Assembly: GCA_024178355.1 (NCBI GenBank)
Contig: JAMZNZ010000002.1
Location: 1,283,501-1,347,500, forward strand
Direction of reading: 5' to 3'
Length of the DNA stretch: 64,000 bases
Origin: Maricaulaceae bacterium EIL42A08
GTDB lineage: Bacteria > Pseudomonadota > Alphaproteobacteria > Caulobacterales > Maricaulaceae
Of this stretch, positions 24,742 through 34,048 are shown one piece after another. Every line of letters begins with the position of its first letter. The stretch's first letter is position 1. A program made the position numbers and the translations under genes. Under the pieces are notes generated by a model. That model worked only from the letters and a program-made list of their open reading frames with translations, did not search any database and was not told the DNA's origin.

Positions 24742-25804
24742 CTAGTCGTGCAATACCGCGTCAACGCTCACCAGCTGCCAATCCAGCATCTGATCGAGAT
24801 AGGCATCAAAGAACGCCTTGTGGGATGAGCCTGTAATAACAAGCACATCGCCGCCCGGAGCATTGCCAGCCGCTTCAACCACATTGGCGGCCATGCGCAG
24901 GCCCCGCGTCTGCCACCAGGCCACATAGTGGCGCGCCACAGCGTCTTCGTCCGGGGTTGCCGCCGCCAGGCCAAAGTCGTTATTGATCGTCATCTGCTGG
25001 TAGGCGGGGCCATTGATGAAGCGGTAGCCCGCCACCATTCGCTCAGCCGAGCCCGGATAGCTTCGGGCTTCTGCCAGCATCTCGTCGGTCCCGGGCACAG
25101 CGGTTTGCCAGACGCTCTGGATGACCGAACCCAGCGTGTCAGGCGCGCGATGCTGAATGATATCAGCGGAGTGGTCATCCATGGCATGCACGCGCTGCAA
25201 ACCGAGGCGCACGGCAAGACGAACACCGATCTGGTTGTTTTCGTTGAGGGATTGAGTAAAGCGCGTGAAGCGGTCGGCCAGCGCCTCGGTCACACCATCA
25301 GCGGCCACACGCTCTTCGTCGCTCAGATAGGCCCACTGAACCGCCGCTGACCACGGCTCCCCCGCCGCAAAGAAGAGAAGCGCGAACTCACGGCGCTGCT
25401 GCGCGCTGGGGGCCTCGGGGAAGTTGGCCAGCACCGCGTCCATGCGGGCAACCGCGTCTGGAAAGCTTACACCCAGCGCCTCAAGGGCCGGGGCCGGGTC
25501 GAAGCAATAGCGGTCAGCCACGCCGGGATGGAGCGCATCATACTGGCGCAAGGCCTCACAGCCTCGTCCATCAATGGCTTCGATCGTAATGATATCAGGA
25601 CCATACGCCTCCCTCCAGCCGGTCAAGAACGAGCTCGATGTGAGCAGGCTCAAAGGCACCCTCTGGCAATTGCCGAAGATGGGGCGAGCCCAGTACCAGC
25701 GCCCGGGTCGGTTCACCGCCCAGCGGCTCCTGTACGCCTGAAAAATCAAGGCCGGGAGCGGCAGGTTGGAGGGTCAGGGCCGTTGCGGCCAGTAAAGTGA
25801 GCAT
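24742..25804 (-). pseudogene. Frameshifted exported protein, TraB/DUF5694-like
   Basis: Two overlapping frames together make one protein of about 350 aa. The first part starts at ATG 25804 with a signal peptide (MLTLLAATALTLQPAAPG) and runs through RALVLGSPHLRQLPE and IELVLDRLEGG. The second part begins AYGPDIITIEAIDGRGCEA and continues to the stop at 24742. One extra base in the GGAGGGAGG run (25608-25616) breaks the frame; removing one G gives LDRLEEAYGPDII, as expected. The layout (LGSPHL, then 'PD.ITIE', long helical part) resembles DUF5694/TraB-type proteins of unknown function. It is flanked by the two direct repeats A and B. It may be a real pseudogene or a sequencing error. Confidence 0.65.
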
Positions 25805-26206
25805 GATCGTCTTGTCTCCCAAGCTATCGACAAACCAGTACGAGCCCCTGGCCCATAGATTATCGGGGCTGAAGCTTCTTTATGGAAGCTGGATGCATTC
25901 GAAGACGGCTTTGGATGCACGCAGGCTGTTATTGTGTGACCCGATGGCGTGCAGCGACCCGGTGCGAAGTCACGTGCTGAATTGAGCGCCTGGCCGGGTT
26001 GGACCTGCGGGCAGAGAGCCTGCTTCAGCGGTCTAAGCGGGTGGCTTCTGTCTCGAAACAGGCAGCGCGCACATCAGACAGTCGCGTTCTGAGGACAGGC
26101 ACTTTCTGATCAACGCGGTAGGCTCACCTGCGCCCACCATAACAATTGCGGCAGGCACAAGACCGCCCGCGCTCACACTTCAAGTAAAAGGAAATAAAGA
26201 GTCTCG
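25805..26206. other. Gene-free stretch before repeat copy B
   Basis: No convincing gene, RNA or promoter element was found. Short frames on both strands are broken by stops, and their translations show no known motif. It separates the frameshifted gene from repeat copy B. Confidence 0.4.
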
Positions 26207-26555
26207 CGCATGCCAACCGCCCGGCCTTCCCCGTGGAGGGAGGGTGACGGGCGGCGGCCCAGCTTCGGGTCCTGAACCATTGCTGGCTCGGGGCCCTCAG
26301 CCAAGCATCGGGTTTTTAACCCCGATTTCGGTCGCTTCCGGTTTGACCCATCTGCTTCCCCGATCCCGTTGCCTTGCGCGAGCGCTTGGCCTCGGTCCCG
26401 GATCGCTGCGTCGTTCCCGCTCCTTGCGGCTCGGTGCGTCTCGCTGCGACAAATGCAGTTAAGCAATTATTCACCTTTGACACAAGCAAAACTGATTCGG
26501 TTTATGTGGATAAGCCAGATTCACGTTTTGAATCAGCGCAGAGAGATTAAAGAAA
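26207..26555 (+). repeat. Dispersed non-coding repeat, copy B
   Basis: Second, diverged copy of the element at 24333-24675, in the same orientation 1.87 kb away. Its hairpin lies at 26308-26324 and the conserved block at 26324-26349; TGTGGATAA (a perfect DnaA-box 9-mer) is at 26505-26513. Compared with copy A, hairpin positions 3/16 and 5/14 change from A-T to G-C pairs, so pairing is kept although bases differ. Confidence 0.75.
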
Positions 26556-26653
26556 ATTGGGCTTTTGACGCCCTGGATTTAGGTTGAACCGCAGTGTCAA
26601 CGAGCTGTCATATGTTTTTTGAGCGCCGCCACTCCTGCAAGGAGACACTGAAA

Positions 26654-26737
26654 CCCCGGCGCAAGCCGGGGCCTCGCGCCTTAAAAAGCGCCAAGTCCGG
26701 CAAAAGGTCCCGGATCCACGCTTCGCTCGTCCGGGAC
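26654..26737. repeat. REP-like palindromes
   Basis: Two GC-rich palindromes lie close together: CCCCGGC-GCAA-GCCGGGG (26654-26671) and GTCCCGGA/TCCGGGAC with a 15-nt loop (26707-26714, 26730-26737). They resemble intergenic palindromic repeats of alphaproteobacteria and may mark a site of repeat insertion downstream of the beta-oxidation operon. Confidence 0.5.
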
Positions 26738-26754
26738 TTCCGGATGAAAGATGC

Positions 26755-26786
26755 AAAAAACCCCGACGCAGTGTCCTGCGCCGGGG
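26755..26786 (-). terminator. Rho-independent terminator of the acyl-CoA oxidation operon
   Basis: Stem CCCCGACGCA (26761-26770) with TGCGCCGGGG (26777-26786), one mismatch, followed on the minus strand by six T. It lies about 30 bp after the stop of the multifunctional enzyme gene. Confidence 0.88.
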
Positions 26787-26817
26787 CTCTTTTGTCTGGC
26801 GTGAGAGCGAAAAGCCC

Positions 26818-29013
26818 TTACGCGGCAGCCTTCTCTGACCCAAAGCGGGTGTAGAAGGTTTCGCCTTTGCTCGCCATGTCGCGCAGGAGCTGCGGCACTT
26901 CGAACGGCTTGCCGTATTTGGCCGCCAGCTCATCGGCGCGGGTCACGAAGCTGGGTGCCCCGATCGTGTCGATGAAGCTCAGCACGCCGCCGGTGTAGGG
27001 CGCGAAGCCCCAGGCGAGGATGGAGCCGACATCGGCTTCGCGCGGGTCAGCAACGATGTTTTCTTCCATCGTGCGGGCCGCCTCGATGGCCTGGGCGTAG
27101 AGGATGCGATCCTTGATTTCTTCGACCGTCGGCTGCTCCTCGAGCAGCTTGCCGCCCGGTGCGAACTGATCAAGCTCATCCCAGAGCGACTTGCCTTCAT
27201 CGTTGTAAACAAAGAAGCCCTTGCCGTTCTTGCGGCCATAGCGACCCAGCTCATACATGCGCTCAATCACGGTGGCGTTGGGGGTGTCCTCAAACGCGTC
27301 GCCGAGATCCTTCTTGGTCTGCTGCAGCACCTTGTAGCCAAGGTCGATGGCGACTTCGTCCTGCAGGGTCAGCGGACCGACCGGCATGCCTGCCATCTTC
27401 GCGGCGTTCTCGATCAGCGCCGGCTTCACGCCTTCGGTCAGCAGATACATGCCCTGCTCGATATAGCGCATGACGCAGCGGTTGGCGTAGAAGCCGCGGG
27501 TGTCAGCCACCACGATCGGCGTCTTCTTGATCTTGGCCACGAAGTCGAGACAGAGCGAAACCGCCTTGTCGCCCGTCTTCTCGCCGACGATCAGCTCGAC
27601 CAGCATCATCTTCTCAACCGGTGAGAAAAAGTGCACGCCGATGAAGTTTTCCGGGCGCGAAGAGGCTTCGGCCAGCGAGGAGATCGGAATGGTCGAGGTA
27701 TTCGAGCCAAAGATCGCGCCTTCAGGCAGATGTTCTTCAGCCGCCTTGGTGATCTTGTGCTTGAGTTCGGAGTTCTCAAACACGGCCTCGATCACCAGAT
27801 CCACGTCTTTGAGCATCGAATAGTCGGTCGTCGCGGTGACCAGATTGGTCTTCGCGTCGGCCTTTTCCTGGGTCAGCTTGCCGCGCTTCACGCCCTTGGC
27901 GAAGTGCGCCGCGACATGGGCCTTGCCCTTGTCGGCGCCTTCCTGGTTGACGTCGATCAGCACCACTTCGATACCAGCCTGAGCCGAAACCGTAGCGATA
28001 CCAGCACCCATGAAGCCGGCACCGATGACGGCGATCTTGTTGACCTCGCCCTTGGTCTGACCGGCCGGACGGCGTGCGCCCTTCTCCAGAGCCTGCTTGG
28101 ACAGGAAGAGCGAGCGGATCATGTTCCGGCTTTCCGGGCGCATCAGCAGCTTGGTGAAGTAGCGGCTTTCGATACGCAGACCGGCGTCGATAGGAACCTG
28201 CAGGCCCTCATAGACGCATGACAGGATGTAGCGCTGGGCCGGGTAGTTGCCGTAGGTCTCTTTTAAGAGCATCGGGGATGCACCGCCGAAAACCTGCATG
28301 CCAGCGGGGTGGTAAGGGCCACCGCCCGGAATCTTGAACTTGTCCTGATCCCAGGGCTGCTTGCCGCCCATGGGGTCGGCTTTAACAAGCTCCTTGGCCT
28401 TGGCGACGATCTCAGACGCCGGAGCAACTTCGTGCACCACGCCCTGGGCCTTGGCCGTATCGGCATCGAGCTGTTTGCCCTGCAGCATGACCGGCGCTGC
28501 ATTCATCACGCCAATCAGGCGCGGCAGGCGCTGCGTTCCGCCACCGCCGGGCAGAACACCGACGAGGGCTTCGGGCAGACCCAGCTTGGCACCGGTGTCA
28601 TTCGCCATCACGCGGTAGTGGCAGGCGAGCGTCACCTCAAAGCCGCCACCCAGCGCCAGGCCGTTGATCGCCGCAGCAACAGGCTTGCCGCAGGTCTCCA
28701 GATTGCGAAGCGACTGGTTGAGGCGATAGGCGACCTCAAACAGGGCTTCCTTGGCTTCCTCTTCAGACTTACCGGCCAGCGCGCCCATGCCGCCGCCCAG
28801 CTCAGACAGGTCAGCACCGGCGCAGAAGGCTTTCTTGCCAGAGGTGATCACCGCGCCCAGAATCGCGTCGTCAGAGGCGATCTTTTCAACAAACTGGCCC
28901 ATCTCAGCCATGACGTCATTGGAAAGGACGTTCATGGAGACATTCGGGCTGTCGAAGGTGATGAGGGCAATGCCGTCGGCATCAACCTCGAATTTGAAGT
29001 GTGTGTAGGTCAT
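26818..29013 (-). CDS. Multifunctional 3-hydroxyacyl-CoA dehydrogenase / enoyl-CoA hydratase (FadB/FadJ type)
   Basis: 731-aa beta-oxidation enzyme. An N-terminal crotonase domain (about 1-190) has FCAGADLSELGG and the GGGFEVTLACHYRV oxyanion loop with the catalytic Glu region PEALVGVLPGGGGTQRLP. A central NAD-binding domain has GAGFMGAGIATVSAQAG, and the C-terminal dehydrogenase domains have FFSPVEKMMLVELIVG and the NRCVMRYIEQG segment. It hydrates enoyl-CoA and oxidises L-3-hydroxyacyl-CoA. It forms the alpha-type partner of the thiolase that ends 24 bp upstream; last gene of the operon. Confidence 0.92.
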   Translation of the reverse strand: MTYTHFKFEVDADGIALITFDSPNVSMNVLSNDVMAEMGQFVEKIASDDAILGAVITSGKKAFCAGADLSELGGGMGALAGKSEEEAKEALFEVAYRLNQSLRNLETCGKPVAAAINGLALGGGFEVTLACHYRVMANDTGAKLGLPEALVGVLPGGGGTQRLPRLIGVMNAAPVMLQGKQLDADTAKAQGVVHEVAPASEIVAKAKELVKADPMGGKQPWDQDKFKIPGGGPYHPAGMQVFGGASPMLLKETYGNYPAQRYILSCVYEGLQVPIDAGLRIESRYFTKLLMRPESRNMIRSLFLSKQALEKGARRPAGQTKGEVNKIAVIGAGFMGAGIATVSAQAGIEVVLIDVNQEGADKGKAHVAAHFAKGVKRGKLTQEKADAKTNLVTATTDYSMLKDVDLVIEAVFENSELKHKITKAAEEHLPEGAIFGSNTSTIPISSLAEASSRPENFIGVHFFSPVEKMMLVELIVGEKTGDKAVSLCLDFVAKIKKTPIVVADTRGFYANRCVMRYIEQGMYLLTEGVKPALIENAAKMAGMPVGPLTLQDEVAIDLGYKVLQQTKKDLGDAFEDTPNATVIERMYELGRYGRKNGKGFFVYNDEGKSLWDELDQFAPGGKLLEEQPTVEEIKDRILYAQAIEAARTMEENIVADPREADVGSILAWGFAPYTGGVLSFIDTIGAPSFVTRADELAAKYGKPFEVPQLLRDMASKGETFYTRFGSEKAAA

Positions 29014-29037
29014 AATCTTGCTCTCAAATCCCGTGCC

Positions 29038-30246
29038 TTAAACGCGCTCGATGATGGTTGCGGTTCCCATGCCGCCGCCGACGCAAAGCGTGGCGAGGCC
29101 GGTGCCCTGACCGGTGCGCTCCAGCTCATCGAGAAGCGTGCCGAGGATGATAGCGCCGGTGGCACCCAGCGGGTGGCCCATGGCAATCGCGCCGCCATTC
29201 ACATTCGTCTTCGAATGCTCCACGCCGAGATCTTCCATGAAGCGCAGCACGACAGAGGCGAAGGCTTCGTTCATCTCATAAAGATCGATGTCGGACGGGC
29301 TCATGCCAGCCTTCTTCAGCGCCTTGCGGGCTGACGGAGCCGGACCGGTCAGCATGATGGTCGGCTCAGAGCCGATGGAGGCCATCGCCTTGATGCGCGC
29401 GCGCGGCTTCAAGCCGAGCTTCTCGCCCATTTCTTTCGAGCCGATCAGCACAGCCGCTGCACCGTCCACGATGCCCGACGAGTTGCCGGCGTGGTGCACG
29501 AAGTTGATTTTCTCAACGTCAGGATAGCGCTGCATGGCGACCTTATCGAGGCCCACGAAAGCCGACAGGTCTTTAAACGACGGCTTCAGGCTCGCCAGCG
29601 ACTGCATGTCGGTGCCCGGGCGCATGTGCTCGTCATGGTCAAGCTGGGTGAGGCCCAGCTGGTTCTTCACCGGCACGACCGACTTGTCGAAGCGGCGCTC
29701 TTTCCAGGCCTTTTCCGCGCGGTTCTGGGACTCCACGGCGTAGGCATCCACGTCGTCGCGCGAATAGCCATACTTGGTGGCGATCAGGTCAGCGGACACG
29801 CCTTGCGGCACGAAGTAATGGTCAAACGCCATCTCCGGATCGACGACCATGGCACCGCCGTCAGAGCCCATGGGCACACGGCTCATGGCCTCAACACCGC
29901 CACCGATGGTCATGTCGGCTTCACCGGACATGACTTTCGCGGCGGCCAGGTTCACAGCTTCCAGGCCCGAGGCGCAGAAGCGGTTGACCTGAAAGCCGGA
30001 GGCGGTTTCAGCATAGTTGGCGTTGATGGCCGCGGCGCGGGCGATGTCTGCGCCCTGCTCGCCCACTGGCGACACACAGCCCAGCACCACATCGTCGATC
30101 ACCGAGGTGTCGAGATCGTTGCGGTCGCGGATGGCCTGCAGCTGCTGGGTAGCCAGCTGCAGAGCCGTAATCTCGTGCAGCGAGCCGTTTTTCTTGCCCT
30201 TGCCGCGCGGGGTGCGCGTGGCGTCATAGATATAGGCTTCAGTCAT
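29038..30246 (-). CDS. Acetyl-CoA C-acyltransferase (thiolase)
   Basis: 402-aa thiolase performing the final cleavage of 3-ketoacyl-CoA. The nucleophilic cysteine is C91 in [11 protein letters not shown], the His motif is [13 protein letters not shown], and the second catalytic Cys lies in [10 protein letters not shown] near the C-terminus. It lies directly upstream of the multifunctional enzyme, as in fadBA or fadIJ pairs. Substrate chain length cannot be read from the sequence. Confidence 0.92.
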   Translation of the reverse strand: MTEAYIYDATRTPRGKGKKNGSLHEITALQLATQQLQAIRDRNDLDTSVIDDVVLGCVSPVGEQGADIARAAAINANYAETASGFQVNRFCASGLEAVNLAAAKVMSGEADMTIGGGVEAMSRVPMGSDGGAMVVDPEMAFDHYFVPQGVSADLIATKYGYSRDDVDAYAVESQNRAEKAWKERRFDKSVVPVKNQLGLTQLDHDEHMRPGTDMQSLASLKPSFKDLSAFVGLDKVAMQRYPDVEKINFVHHAGNSSGIVDGAAAVLIGSKEMGEKLGLKPRARIKAMASIGSEPTIMLTGPAPSARKALKKAGMSPSDIDLYEMNEAFASVVLRFMEDLGVEHSKTNVNGGAIAMGHPLGATGAIILGTLLDELERTGQGTGLATLCVGGGMGTATIIERV

Positions 30247-30273
30247 TGGGGGTTCCTCCCGGGAGTGCGCGCT

Positions 30274-31440
30274 TTAGAGAGTCCGCGCGATGAGCAGTTT
30301 CATGATCTCGTTGGTGCCGCCATAGATCCGCTGGACGCGGGCATCGCGGAACATGCGAGCGATCGGGTATTCATTCATGTAGCCATAGCCACCATGGAGC
30401 TGGACGCATTCGTCGATCAGCTCGCACTGGATATCGGTAACCCAGTATTTCGCCATGGAGGCGGTCGCGGCATCCAGCTGGCCCTTGATCAGAAGATCAG
30501 AGCAGTGCTGGCAGAAGACTTCGGCGATGGTCGCCTTGGTCTTCAGCTCAGCCAGCTTGAACTGGGTGTTCTGAAAATCGATTACGGCTTTGCCGAAGGC
30601 CTTGCGCTCTTTGACGTAGTTGATGGTCTCGTGCAGCGCACGCTTCATCATGCCCACGCCCTGAACAGCGATCTGCAGGCGTTCCTGAGGCAGCTGTTCC
30701 ATCAGCTGGATGAAGCCGTGACCTTCTTCCTGGCCGAGGCGCGCTTCAGCAGGCACCCACATGTCTTCAAAGAAGAGCTCTGCGGTGTCCTGGGACTTCA
30801 TGCCAACCTTGTCGAGATTGCGACCGCGGCGGAAGCCTTCCACCTCGTCAGTCTCCACCAGGAAGAGCGTGGTGCCCTTCGCGCCCGCCTTCGGGTCGGT
30901 CTTGGCGACGACCACGATGAAGTTCGCCGTGCCGCCATTGGTGATGAAGGTCTTCGAGCCGTTGATGCGGTAGCCATTGCCGTCCTTGACCGCCGTGGTT
31001 TTCACACCCTGAAGGTCAGATCCGGCCCCAGGTTCAGACATGGCAATCGCGCCGACATATTCGCCCGACACCAGCTTGGGCAGCAGCTTTTTCTTCTGCT
31101 CTTCAGAGCCATAGTGCCAGACATAAGGCGCAACGATGGAGTTGTGCAGCGAAGCGCCCCAGCCCTCAACACCGGCCTCGGTTGTGGCCATGTGGAAGAC
31201 ATAGTCGTGGGCCCAGTTACCACCGGCCCCGCCATATTCTTCCGGGCAGGACGGGCACAGCAGACCGGCTTCGCCTGCCTTGGTCCAGACATCGCGGTCC
31301 ACGATGCCTTCCTTTTCCCAGCGCTCTGAGTGCGGCAGGCATTCCTTTTCAACGAAGCCGCGCACGGCGTCCTCGAAGATATTCACGTCTTCCTGGTCCA
31401 GCCATTCAGGACGTGGAACGTTCAAAACCTGTGCGGTCAT
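30274..31440 (-). CDS. Acyl-CoA dehydrogenase
   Basis: FAD-dependent dehydrogenase of 388 aa that introduces the alpha,beta double bond. The typical middle part AIAMSEPGAGSDLQGVKT and NGSKTFITNGG is present, as are the C-terminal ELIDECVQLHGGYGYMNEYPI and IYGGTNEIMKLLIAR; the Glu of this last motif is the usual catalytic base. The sequence fits medium- or short/branched-chain dehydrogenases. It is separated from the upstream dehydrogenase gene by a terminator-like hairpin at 31476-31507. Confidence 0.92.
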   Translation of the reverse strand: MTAQVLNVPRPEWLDQEDVNIFEDAVRGFVEKECLPHSERWEKEGIVDRDVWTKAGEAGLLCPSCPEEYGGAGGNWAHDYVFHMATTEAGVEGWGASLHNSIVAPYVWHYGSEEQKKKLLPKLVSGEYVGAIAMSEPGAGSDLQGVKTTAVKDGNGYRINGSKTFITNGGTANFIVVVAKTDPKAGAKGTTLFLVETDEVEGFRRGRNLDKVGMKSQDTAELFFEDMWVPAEARLGQEEGHGFIQLMEQLPQERLQIAVQGVGMMKRALHETINYVKERKAFGKAVIDFQNTQFKLAELKTKATIAEVFCQHCSDLLIKGQLDAATASMAKYWVTDIQCELIDECVQLHGGYGYMNEYPIARMFRDARVQRIYGGTNEIMKLLIARTL

Positions 31441-31475
31441 GAGGGGTCTCCTCCCAAAATCAGTTTTTCATTACG

Positions 31476-31507
31476 AAAAGCCCTCCGCCGTAGAAGCGGC
31501 GAAGGGC
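31476..31507 (-). terminator. Intra-operon terminator or attenuator
   Basis: Stem GCCCTCCGCCG (31480-31490) with CGGCGAAGGGC (31497-31507), one mismatch, followed on the minus strand by TTTTCG. It lies between the two acyl-CoA dehydrogenase genes and may reduce transcription of the three downstream genes. Confidence 0.6.
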
Positions 31508-31521
31508 CTGTCGGTGTTTGA

Positions 31522-33309
31522 TCAGAACGCTTCGGCGTCGAGCGCCATTATGGTTTCTGCGCCGTTCTGGATGCGGGCGAGATGCGCATCCGCATCCGGC
31601 AGCCACCACTCGACGAAGAATTTCGCGGTCACCAGCTTGCATGCATAAATCGGGTCATCCGTACCTTCCGCGACCTTCGCCGCGGCGGCCTTGGCCATCT
31701 TCGCCCACATGTAGGCAAAGCAGGTCAGGCCGAACAGGTGGAGATAATCGGTCGATGCCGCACCAGCATTGTCGAAATTCTCCAGGCCCTTCTCAACCAG
31801 CCAGTTGGTGCCTTTTTGGAGCTTGGCCTTCACATCACGCAGGCCGTCGACATAGAGCTTCAGCTCGGCATTGCCTTCGTTTTCGGCAATGAAGCTGTCG
31901 AGCTCGGCCATGAAGGTATTGATCGGACGCATGCCGGCCATGGCGAGCTTGCGGCCTACCAGGTCGAGCGCCTGAACGCCGTTGGTGCCTTCATAGATCA
32001 GGGTGATACGCGCATCGCGCAGGGTCTGCTCGATGCCCCACTCCTGGGTAAAGCCGGAACCACCATGAACCTGCAGGCCGGTGGAGACGCTGTCATAGCC
32101 CTTGTCGGTCAGGTAGGCCTTCACGATCGGGGTCAGCAGCGCCATATAGTCGCCAGCCTTTTCGCGGGTGGCTTCGTCTTCAGCCTTGTGTTCCAGATCC
32201 GCCTGCAAACCGGTCCAGTAGGTGAAGGCGCGCGCGCCCTCAACGAAGACCTTCTGGTTCATCAGCATGCGGCGCACGTCCGGGTGCACGATGATCGGAT
32301 CAGCCGGGCCATCCGGGTTTTTCGGGCCAGTCAGGGAGCGGCCCTGGATGCGGTCTTTGGCGAAGGCGAGCGAGTACTGGTAGGCCGTCTCAGCCACCGA
32401 CAGACCCTGAAGGCCAACGCCAAGGCGGGCCTCGTTCATCATGACGAACATGATCTTCAGGCCCTTGTTTTCCTCGCCCACGAGCCAGCCCTTGGCGTCG
32501 TCATAATTCATGACGCAGGTGGCGTTGCCGTGGATGCCCATCTTCTCTTCAAGGCCGCCGCACTCAAGCGTATTGCGCTCGCCCGGATTGCCGTCAGCAT
32601 CGGGCAGATATTTCGGCACCACGAAGAGCGAGATGCCCTTCACGCCTTCCGGCGCGCCTTCGATGCGGGCCAGAACCAGGTGGACGATATTGCCGGACAG
32701 CTCGTGCTCACCGGCAGAAATCCAGATCTTCTGGCCGGTAATCTTGTAGCTGCCGTCAGCCTGTGGCACGGCCTTGGTGCGCAGCATCCCCAGATCGGTG
32801 CCGCAGTGCGGCTCGGTCAGGTTCATGGTGCCCGACCACTCGCCGGAGAACATCTTCGGCAGGTAGAGGTCTTTCTGCTCCTGAGAGCCGCCCACCAGAA
32901 GCGCCTGGGCCGCACCACCGGTCAGGCCCGGATACATGCCAAACGCCATGTTGGAACTGGAGAGGATCTCGCTAAAGGCAAGGTTGAGATAGTGAGGCAG
33001 ACCCTGACCGCCATACTCGGTCGGAGCCGACAATGCGGTCCAGCCAGCTTCGGTCAGCTGGTTGTAAGCATCATCAAAACCGGTCGGGGTGGTCACGACT
33101 CCGTCTTTCAGCGAGCAACCCTCACGGTCGCCAACCTTATTAAGCGGGTAGAGCACGTTCTCACAGAACTTGCCGCCCTCTTCCAGCACCGCATCGACAA
33201 TGTCGGCCGGGGCATCGGAAAAGCTCGGCAGATTGCCGTATTGCTGAACATTCAGAACATCGTTGAGCACGAAGCGCTGATCACGAAGGGGAGCTGTATA
33301 GCTGGGCAT
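31522..33309 (-). CDS. Acyl-CoA dehydrogenase with C-terminal extension
   Basis: 595-aa dehydrogenase of the long (FadE-like, AidB-related) class. The FAD/substrate region reads MNLTEPHCGTDLGMLRTKA and KIWISAGEHEL; the C-terminal core has VHGGSGFTQEWGIEQ and IYEGTNGVQALDLVGRKLA. An additional C-terminal domain of about 120 residues is the acyl-CoA dehydrogenase C-terminal type. It belongs to the same minus-strand unit as the MerR gene upstream and the second dehydrogenase and thiolase downstream. Confidence 0.9.
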   Translation of the reverse strand: MPSYTAPLRDQRFVLNDVLNVQQYGNLPSFSDAPADIVDAVLEEGGKFCENVLYPLNKVGDREGCSLKDGVVTTPTGFDDAYNQLTEAGWTALSAPTEYGGQGLPHYLNLAFSEILSSSNMAFGMYPGLTGGAAQALLVGGSQEQKDLYLPKMFSGEWSGTMNLTEPHCGTDLGMLRTKAVPQADGSYKITGQKIWISAGEHELSGNIVHLVLARIEGAPEGVKGISLFVVPKYLPDADGNPGERNTLECGGLEEKMGIHGNATCVMNYDDAKGWLVGEENKGLKIMFVMMNEARLGVGLQGLSVAETAYQYSLAFAKDRIQGRSLTGPKNPDGPADPIIVHPDVRRMLMNQKVFVEGARAFTYWTGLQADLEHKAEDEATREKAGDYMALLTPIVKAYLTDKGYDSVSTGLQVHGGSGFTQEWGIEQTLRDARITLIYEGTNGVQALDLVGRKLAMAGMRPINTFMAELDSFIAENEGNAELKLYVDGLRDVKAKLQKGTNWLVEKGLENFDNAGAASTDYLHLFGLTCFAYMWAKMAKAAAAKVAEGTDDPIYACKLVTAKFFVEWWLPDADAHLARIQNGAETIMALDAEAF

Positions 33310-33410
33310 GGATCCGTCTCCAGGTGAGGGTCAGGTAAGGATGAGAAGCAAACTGCCAGCGGCGGTCTGCGTCGAGGATTTGATAGAGGTCGTCACAAAA
33401 ATTTTACGCA

Positions 33411-33893
33411 TCAGTCGCCCACCCCGGTTTCCCATTGGGTCAGACGAGCTTGCGCCAGGGCTTCGAAAGCCCGGGCCCGGCGCTTCAGGTCTTCGGGCGG
33501 CTCGCGGTCCGCCAGACGCTCTTCCAGCCAGCGCTTGCCGTTGGAGAGCTCGGTAATGGCCTTGTCAATATCAGCGCGCTGACGCTTCAGAACGCCAATA
33601 CGCTCTTCAAACCTGGCAATGGACTTTTCAAGACCGTCGCGGTTTGACCCGGCATTCAATAGTTCGACATCGAGCATGTCCTTGATGTCTTCAAGCGAAA
33701 AGCCGACCCGCTTGCCACGCAGGATCAGTTCAAGGCGCGCCTTATCAGCCTGCGAATAAAGGCGTTTTGCCCCTTCCCGCTTTGGCGAAAGTAGCCCTTC
33801 CTGTTCATAGTAACGAAGCGTGCGCGACGTTACGTCAAAGCGCTCAGCGAGCTCTCGTATCGTATAGTGCGCGGGATGGGGCTTCGACGTCAT
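33411..33893 (-). CDS. MerR-family regulator, LiuR-like
   Basis: 160-aa DNA-binding protein. The HTH is YTIRELAERFDVTSRTLRYYE with the MerR wing (GLLSPKREGAKRLYS), then a long coiled-coil dimer helix (about 80-125). There is no metal-binding cysteine pattern, as expected for a ligand- or coenzyme-A-linked MerR. It is the first gene of the acyl-CoA oxidation operon (about 100 bp before the first dehydrogenase), and a palindrome typical of LiuR sites lies 20 bp upstream of its start. It probably controls its own operon. The ATG at 33893 was chosen; the longer frame to 34007 crosses the operator. Confidence 0.87.
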   Translation of the reverse strand: MTSKPHPAHYTIRELAERFDVTSRTLRYYEQEGLLSPKREGAKRLYSQADKARLELILRGKRVGFSLEDIKDMLDVELLNAGSNRDGLEKSIARFEERIGVLKRQRADIDKAITELSNGKRWLEERLADREPPEDLKRRARAFEALAQARLTQWETGVGD

Positions 33894-33913
33894 GGCGCGA
33901 GACCCTAGACAAG

Positions 33914-33929
33914 TTGACGTGAACGTCAA
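33914..33929. promoter_or_regulatory. LiuR-like operator TTGACGT-GA-ACGTCAA
   Basis: Perfect palindrome with 7-bp arms and a 2-bp centre, directly upstream of the MerR gene. It closely resembles the operator reported for LiuR-type MerR regulators of branched-chain amino acid and fatty acid degradation. No second copy was found before the dehydrogenase genes, so the operon may be read from this promoter. Confidence 0.7.
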
Positions 33930-34048
33930 CGTAAATTTAGTCGCACGCTGACGACTGAACTCACCCAGCCGACCAAGATCATCGAAAACGCCTTGACCCT
34001 GCCGCATTCCTTCGCTCGGCTAGCAGCACGCTTTGAGGAACACCATTC

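Noticed and set aside
26173-26466. 97-aa minus-strand frame inside repeat copy B
   Set aside because: Same reason as in copy A; no ribosome site and no conserved frame.
29491-31329. 612-aa open frame on the plus strand
   Set aside because: It is antisense to the thiolase and acyl-CoA dehydrogenase genes, and its sequence is the His/Gln/Arg-rich type that GC-rich codon bias produces opposite real genes.
31582-33327. 581-aa open frame on the plus strand
   Set aside because: Antisense shadow of the long acyl-CoA dehydrogenase; no known domain.
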